64,000 nt of DNA. Origin: Branchiostoma floridae. Its lineage: Eukaryota; Chordata; Leptocardii; Amphioxiformes; Branchiostomatidae. The notes below the pieces were generated by a model. It worked only from the letters and a program-made list of their open reading frames with translations, searched no databases and had not been told where the DNA came from. The stretch lies in the NCBI RefSeq assembly GCF_000003815.2, contig NC_049986.1:21671034-21735033 (forward strand), given 5' to 3'. A program made the translations under genes and the position numbers. This document shows positions 36,601 to 43,000 of the stretch, piece by piece; the stretch's first letter is position 1; every line of letters begins with the position of its first letter.

Positions 36601-39600
36601 ATGGCAATTCTGTTAGAAAAACACAAATAAACAAGGCTCCAGCTTGATTTTTTTGTCCCCCCCCCACATATTTTCCGGGGGGGCGCCTCCCCCCTGCCAT
36701 CTCCCCCCCCCCCCCTGTGCCGCCGCCACTGAGCACCGATCCTTCAAGTACGAGGACCTCGCTGTGACCTAGAATTTGACAAATAGCTCTAGTATTCCAT
36801 AGAAGAATACTAGAATTCACGGTTTCTGTGTTTTCTAGAATTCTAGAATACTAGAATTCACGGTTTCTGTGTTTTTTCTCACTATGTGGCGCAGTTGTTG
36901 CCATTCCCGTCGTTGTCCTGGTCCTGAGTGGTGAACATGGCGCCGTTTGCGTTGTACCGCCCGTTGTTGTCCGGACTCGTGATGCCGTCACCGGCGGTAC
37001 CAGAGTAACCAGAGACCGACAGTCTGGAGCAACATACATTCAATAACCAGGATTTTATTTTTCTCACAATGTGGCGCAGATGTTGCCGTTCCCGTCGTTG
37101 TCCTGGTCCTGGGTGGTGAACATGGCGCCGTCTGAGCTGTACCGCCCGTCGTTGTCTGGCCTCGTGATGCCGTCACCGGCGGTACCGGAGTAACCGGAGA
37201 CCGATAGTCTGGAGTAATAAACTTTAATTAATCAGATACTAATGTTCTTTCGGCACATCCAGGGAGTACTTACAGTCAAACCTGCCCGAGCGACCACCTC
37301 TTCTCAGCGACCACCTGGCCATTTCGACCGCTTTTTCTCGGTCCCGATTTTTTTCCCATTGACGTAAGCATTAAGCGACCTTTTCTCAACGACCACCTGG
37401 CCAACGCGACCGCGACCGGCCCAAATTGGGACCCATAACGACCGCATCATTTTCAAAATTGAGCTTTTCATCGATTTTTGATGATAACTAGCGCAATTTT
37501 GTGCCGAAATCGGCCAGTTTGCGTCGGATTTTGACTGCCATTACGATATTATGATGGCGGCGGTCAATGGGTAGGTCAATTGGGCAGTCTACTATAATAT
37601 GAAAGAAAATTTCGGTGTAAGAAAATCCGAGTTTAGTTGTTACAGAAGTTTAAAAAAAATTAAGTTAAGAAAGATCTATGTAGCTCATACCTATCTAAGA
37701 AAAATCTGTGTGTGTGCTTTTGTCCAACTGTACTGTACGTTCACCCGTGGGTAAGTACGCTAACGGGACGTACCGGGCATCGAATTCGAAAGGTGCACCG
37801 TAGTTATTTCAGATACGGCGATCAAGAACACAGCGACGCATAATGGCTCGTATGGTAACTGACAGCATCAAAGTTCCCTTACTGTCTAAAAAGTTAGTGT
37901 ACAAATGTTGAGCTTTAAAATACTGTATCTTAAAAAAGCTCGATGAAAGCTTGGGGTTAAATTTAAAATTTACAGTGTGCGTGTTGTATTTGGCATTAAA
38001 GACCTTGCTTCTTTGTGTGCGTGCAGTGTGCTTGATATTTGCCATTAAACACAACGGAGACCATTTATACTTTGCTTCGGGCATGTTTTAAGTCGATACT
38101 CTTCTCAGCGACCACCTGTCCAAATGGACCTTTTTCCGGTCCCCCGGGAAGTCGTCTTGGGCAGGTTAGACTGTACTTTGTTTCGTTTCGATGTCTATCA
38201 GACACGCTGGATTACGAAGGCAGTCTGGATAAAAAAATCAGCTCCAGTCATGAACAGAGACGAGGGGGAGGGGGGGGGTACAAGCTGATCCACGTTTGGG
38301 ACGGCATTCTTGCTGCTGCAGCGCCACCTACATCGGCTATAAGTAGCAACAAGAAGTAGTTTCCAGTCATTCTACCCTGATGATGGTGTCTGATAGACAT
38401 CAAAACGTTGGAAGTAAGTACTCCCTGGTTGTGTCTAAAGAACCTGACTATATGAATAATTGTCAATCTGGTGAAGTTAAGTAACGAATGAATAAATTCG
38501 TACGATTTACCGGTGGCATCAGATAGTATCAAAGCCTCCAAAGTAATGTAGCCGGCCAAAGGGTGTCAACGGCCACGCCGAGAGTATTAAGCTTGTAAAG
38601 TCTGGAAGCGTGCACGTGTGTATGTGAGCATTAATGTGACCGCTGCAATTGCAATGGCTCAAATTTGGAAAGTTGGTAAAATATTTGGCTTGCAGTCGGT
38701 AGGTCGTGAGTTCGATCACCGGTCGAGTCATACTCTATACTTAGTATAGTATAGGTTTAAAGACTTTAGAAATGTTATATGTTGCTTTCTCTGCTGACAA
38801 CTCAGAATTTGGGAAGGATGGAACACACACCACTACCAGTGGACTAACCCCCTACTGCAGTGACTGCACAAAGATGTGTGGCCCAGGGCTGCTGAAACAG
38901 AAATTTGCGCCGCTCGAGTTGATCTGAGAAGGACAAATTTTAAATGTCCTACAGTAATGTATCTTGGGTTGTTGCTACAATGAAAATCGGAATCTGCATC
39001 ACATTTCTTAGTAATACGATAGGTCAAGATTCAAACATTGACCTATATGTACATCTGTATCTGTATCTATATAGTAGAAACGCCATTCGGCGTAACACAC
39101 CAGCTTCGCAGGCACGCGGTGCGGCAGCAGCTGGTTATACTACACTGAACGATCCGTCACACCTAACTTTTGCACATCTATATCTGCAAGCGTTCTTTAA
39201 AACTATGCAGAGAAGATGCCCCTACTGTGCTTGGTGATAACAAATTCCAATCTACGATAGTTCTGGTAAAATACGAATTTTTGAACCCATCAATCCTACC
39301 TTGGAAACTCTGGTTTAAGAATAGTTGAAGAGGCATTAAGTTGAGAGTGTCACTGACGAAGGATGGTGGGTTCTATCCGTCTGGCCGTTTCCAAAACCAT
39401 ATCCAGTTGCTTGAGTAACTACTTTTTGGCGGCATTAAAGTAAAATTTTAAAGGTAGAATGTAGCTAACCTGTACTTGTCCGCGGCGCTCGCCACGCTAA
39501 AGCTGCTGTACTCCGCATAGGCTGTGGACCCGTCCCAGTCGGCCAGGTCCACCCGGAGAGTGTATCCTTTCTGCACAACAGACATGTAACTTTACGTAAC

Positions 39601-39783
39601 GCTAGTTCACCTTTACCTGCGGTGGAACCTTTATACGTTGTATATAAGACACGTTGACACGTAACCTACTCGATATATTGTAAGTATACATCATATAAAA
39701 CTTACAAGGGGGTAGACATCCAAGTAAACAATATGTATAAACGAATCAATCTCTACAAGTATGTCTATGTTTTTTAAAGTTTT

Positions 39784-39856
<73 letters not shown>

Positions 39857-40008
39857 GACAGACAGAAAGAGACAGAGAGAGACGGAGAGATATAGCAGAG
39901 AGAAAGAGAGAGAGAGAAAGGTAGACAGAGAGAGCGAGAGAGAGCGAGAGAGAGAGGGATACAGATAGGCAGAGACAAAGACAGAGAGACAGAGACAGAG
40001 AAACAGAA

Positions 40009-40065
<57 letters not shown>

Positions 40066-43000
40066 AAGACAGACAAGCAGAGACAGTGGAGAGATAGACA
40101 ATGATGTTTGTAGAACTTACCTGAGAAGTCATCCGGTGTAGTTTGTCCAGCCCGAGCCAGAATTCCCCCGTCAGGTCGCCGAACCCCAGTTCGTACTCGG
40201 ACCAGGTTCTGGTCACAAAGTCCACCGAGCCGGTCGTTCTTCTCTGGATCACCGTCCATCCAGCTAGCGGTAACATCAACAACTTAAATCTTCCTATACG
40301 TCCATTCCAAACGCTCTCATGACAACTCATTTCTCAAACAGATTCAACTTAATTTATTAGCTCTTATTTTATACCTGTAAACTTTACCAAAAATGTATCA
40401 TTGAAGTGTGGAAAAGTCAGCATCTTACAGCTTTTCGAAATCTACGACAAGGTACTCGTATACTTGATGAATAAGTTGATACGAAGCTAACAAAGGGCAC
40501 CTTGTGCGACATCATACTTAAAACATGACTACGATAATGACTAAACGCGGACATTTTCTAAAGCCTAATCGTTACCTGAAACTTGGAAGACCTCCACTTC
40601 ACACAGCGAAAGGATCCTATCACTCCCGGGTAGGTGCACTCCGACGTACCTTCCCCGTATCCCTCCGCAAGCGATTGTCATTTCTGTCTGCCCCGCGGCG
40701 AAGCTATGCTCAACTATAAGGGGAAAGGAAGTTGATAATTGTGACGAAAATTGTGGCTTTTTCATTAACGAAGTCCGTGAAAATGAAGTTTATTACATAT
40801 TATCATATAGCCAGGCGACGTCGACCATCCAGAAGGTCCCATTGTATGTTGGGTATGACGCAGTAACACATAGAATTGTTGCGAACCAGAAGTGAAATGA
40901 ACATCTAGCCTATTCTACGTCTCAAACAAAGTTTTGAAAAAACGGAAACAAGCAGAAGAAGCGATACACAAGAAATTGACCAATCAGAATGAGGGATATA
41001 CACGCAGGCAAGGGCGAGAGTCAAAATGGCGAAGCTGTTCAAACTCGTCGGACGTGTAGTATTCGATCACAGACAGTGGCGCTTGGCTGGTACAGGGAGT
41101 GTTGGTGCATCAGATTTTATCGCTTGGCCATGCATGTTAGGGGACAGAAAGAGCAACAGTATGGCCGGGCCAGCAAAGAAAAAAGGCCAGGCGAACAAAA
41201 ACCTGCGACTCCGAAGCTAGCAAATGCACTATTGGAAGTCATCATGGCTGTGTTGATGAAAGCGGTTCTTCAAGCAACTAGATATAATTTTGGAAACGGT
41301 CAGACGTTTCTGATCAGATGGCATCCATCGTCTTTCGTCAGTGACACTGAAGTGATCTGGGAGAAAGTGGTCTTATGTACCCCAACTATGAATGCAAACG
41401 AGCTGGATACAATTTTGGACGTCCAATAGGAAACAAGGTAAGACGAAGTCAAGCTGAAGACAGTCACGTACTTAATACATCATGGCACTGACATGAAGTA
41501 TGTGACATGTATAACCAACACATCAGTGTCACATGAAACTTTTAAATATTTGGGTCACGAATTGTTAGCGAAAGCTATAATTAAGCGACACAAGCAAGCC
41601 ATTTCATTAACAAGGCAAGCTTTGAATATGATTCCCCCTTACTTGATGATATTCCGTAAAGCTGTAGCTCTGTGAGCCTTGGCTGATGACCAGAGTGCGT
41701 CCGAGTGACCACAAACCGCCAAAAACGCGCTGTTCCCTGGAACTCGCCAAACTCCTGGCGACGCGACGTTCCTCCCTGCACGTTAGCGAAGGACCCGACA
41801 TCCTCCCATGTGTACGGACTCCCAACCTGCGACTGCTGCAAGCTGAAGGCTGCGATGTCATGGACGGTGTTCCCGTAGTTGTTGACTGCGATGCGGGTCA
41901 GAGTCTGAGGCGCTGAGAGGTCCAGAACGATGTACCAGTTGTTGTAGTATATGCCCGTGCCCTGGGGGTTCCAGTAGGTTCCAGTGTTCCCATCCAATGT
42001 TTTTGTGGCATCATACGTCACTCCGTTGGAGACATACGGTGTGCCGGCGGAGTCTACAACCCACGACGACTTCCCTGTCAGCCATGCACCTGGGGAAGAG
42101 GACGCAAGGACGCTTAGTTTTTCAAGGAAACGTAACCCGCCCAGTCACCCACCGCTTTTTCTCGGTAACTCTTTATGCAAGTATCCCTAAATGCGTTATT
42201 TTAAAGACAACAGATAAAGGTCACCCCTCGGATAAACTTTTCTATAGTTGTATGTATGTATGTATGTATGTATGTATGTATGTATGTATGTATGAATGAA
42301 TGAATGTAAGGATGAAATTCAATTGTTTGAAAAGGTGTAGTCACCTCCACACGTCGGGCTGGATAGGATGATACTCCACACAGTATGATGATTCTGGGAA
42401 AGAATATCAGGTAGTATATGGTTGTAAACTTTGAATTGCTGCAGAGAATATTCAAACATCGACGTGTGTGTGTGTGCTCGGGTGTCGTAGCACTTAATGA
42501 TACATACTATTGGATATATGCTTTTCTATTACGTATGTATGTGCATGTATGTATGTATGTATGTATGTATGTATGTATGTATGTATGTGTAGATGAAGTT
42601 TCATTTTAGAAAAGAAATGTATTCACCTCCACACGTCGGGCTGGATAGGATGTTGGTATCACTGCTGACGTGAAGCCTGAAGGGGTTGATCCTCCCCTGA
42701 CAGCAGTCCGCCCTGTTGACGATGGTGACGTGGCTGATGGCCCGGGAGCTCTGTAGGTCCACGTACCACCACGGGTCTGCGGTACCAGGATTTAACGTGT
42801 GGGTGCAGCCGTCGTTCAGTAGGTTCCCGCCTCGGTTGCCGTCCACGGCGTTACTCGAATCATGGCTGGTACTCGACTGCTGAGTTGGTTTACCCAGTGC
42901 TATATTCACGTCTGGAAAAAAAGACAGAAGTCTTAGAAGAGAAAATTCAGACCTTACGTACATTTGATGTTTTGAAACATTTTAGGCATGCCAACGACAT

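Noticed and set aside
39691-40330. Long Ser/Leu-rich open frames on the minus strand
   Set aside because: They are translations of the GA/CT microsatellite; only 40263-40121 within them is a real fibrinogen exon.
40989-41429. 146-codon plus-strand ORF
   Set aside because: It overlaps a dispersed repeat and lies in an intron of the minus-strand gene; no domain or splice context was seen.
42328-42378. Functional second FTP exon
   Set aside because: Only the exon's last ~30 bases and donor are present; no acceptor or the rest of the domain is found.
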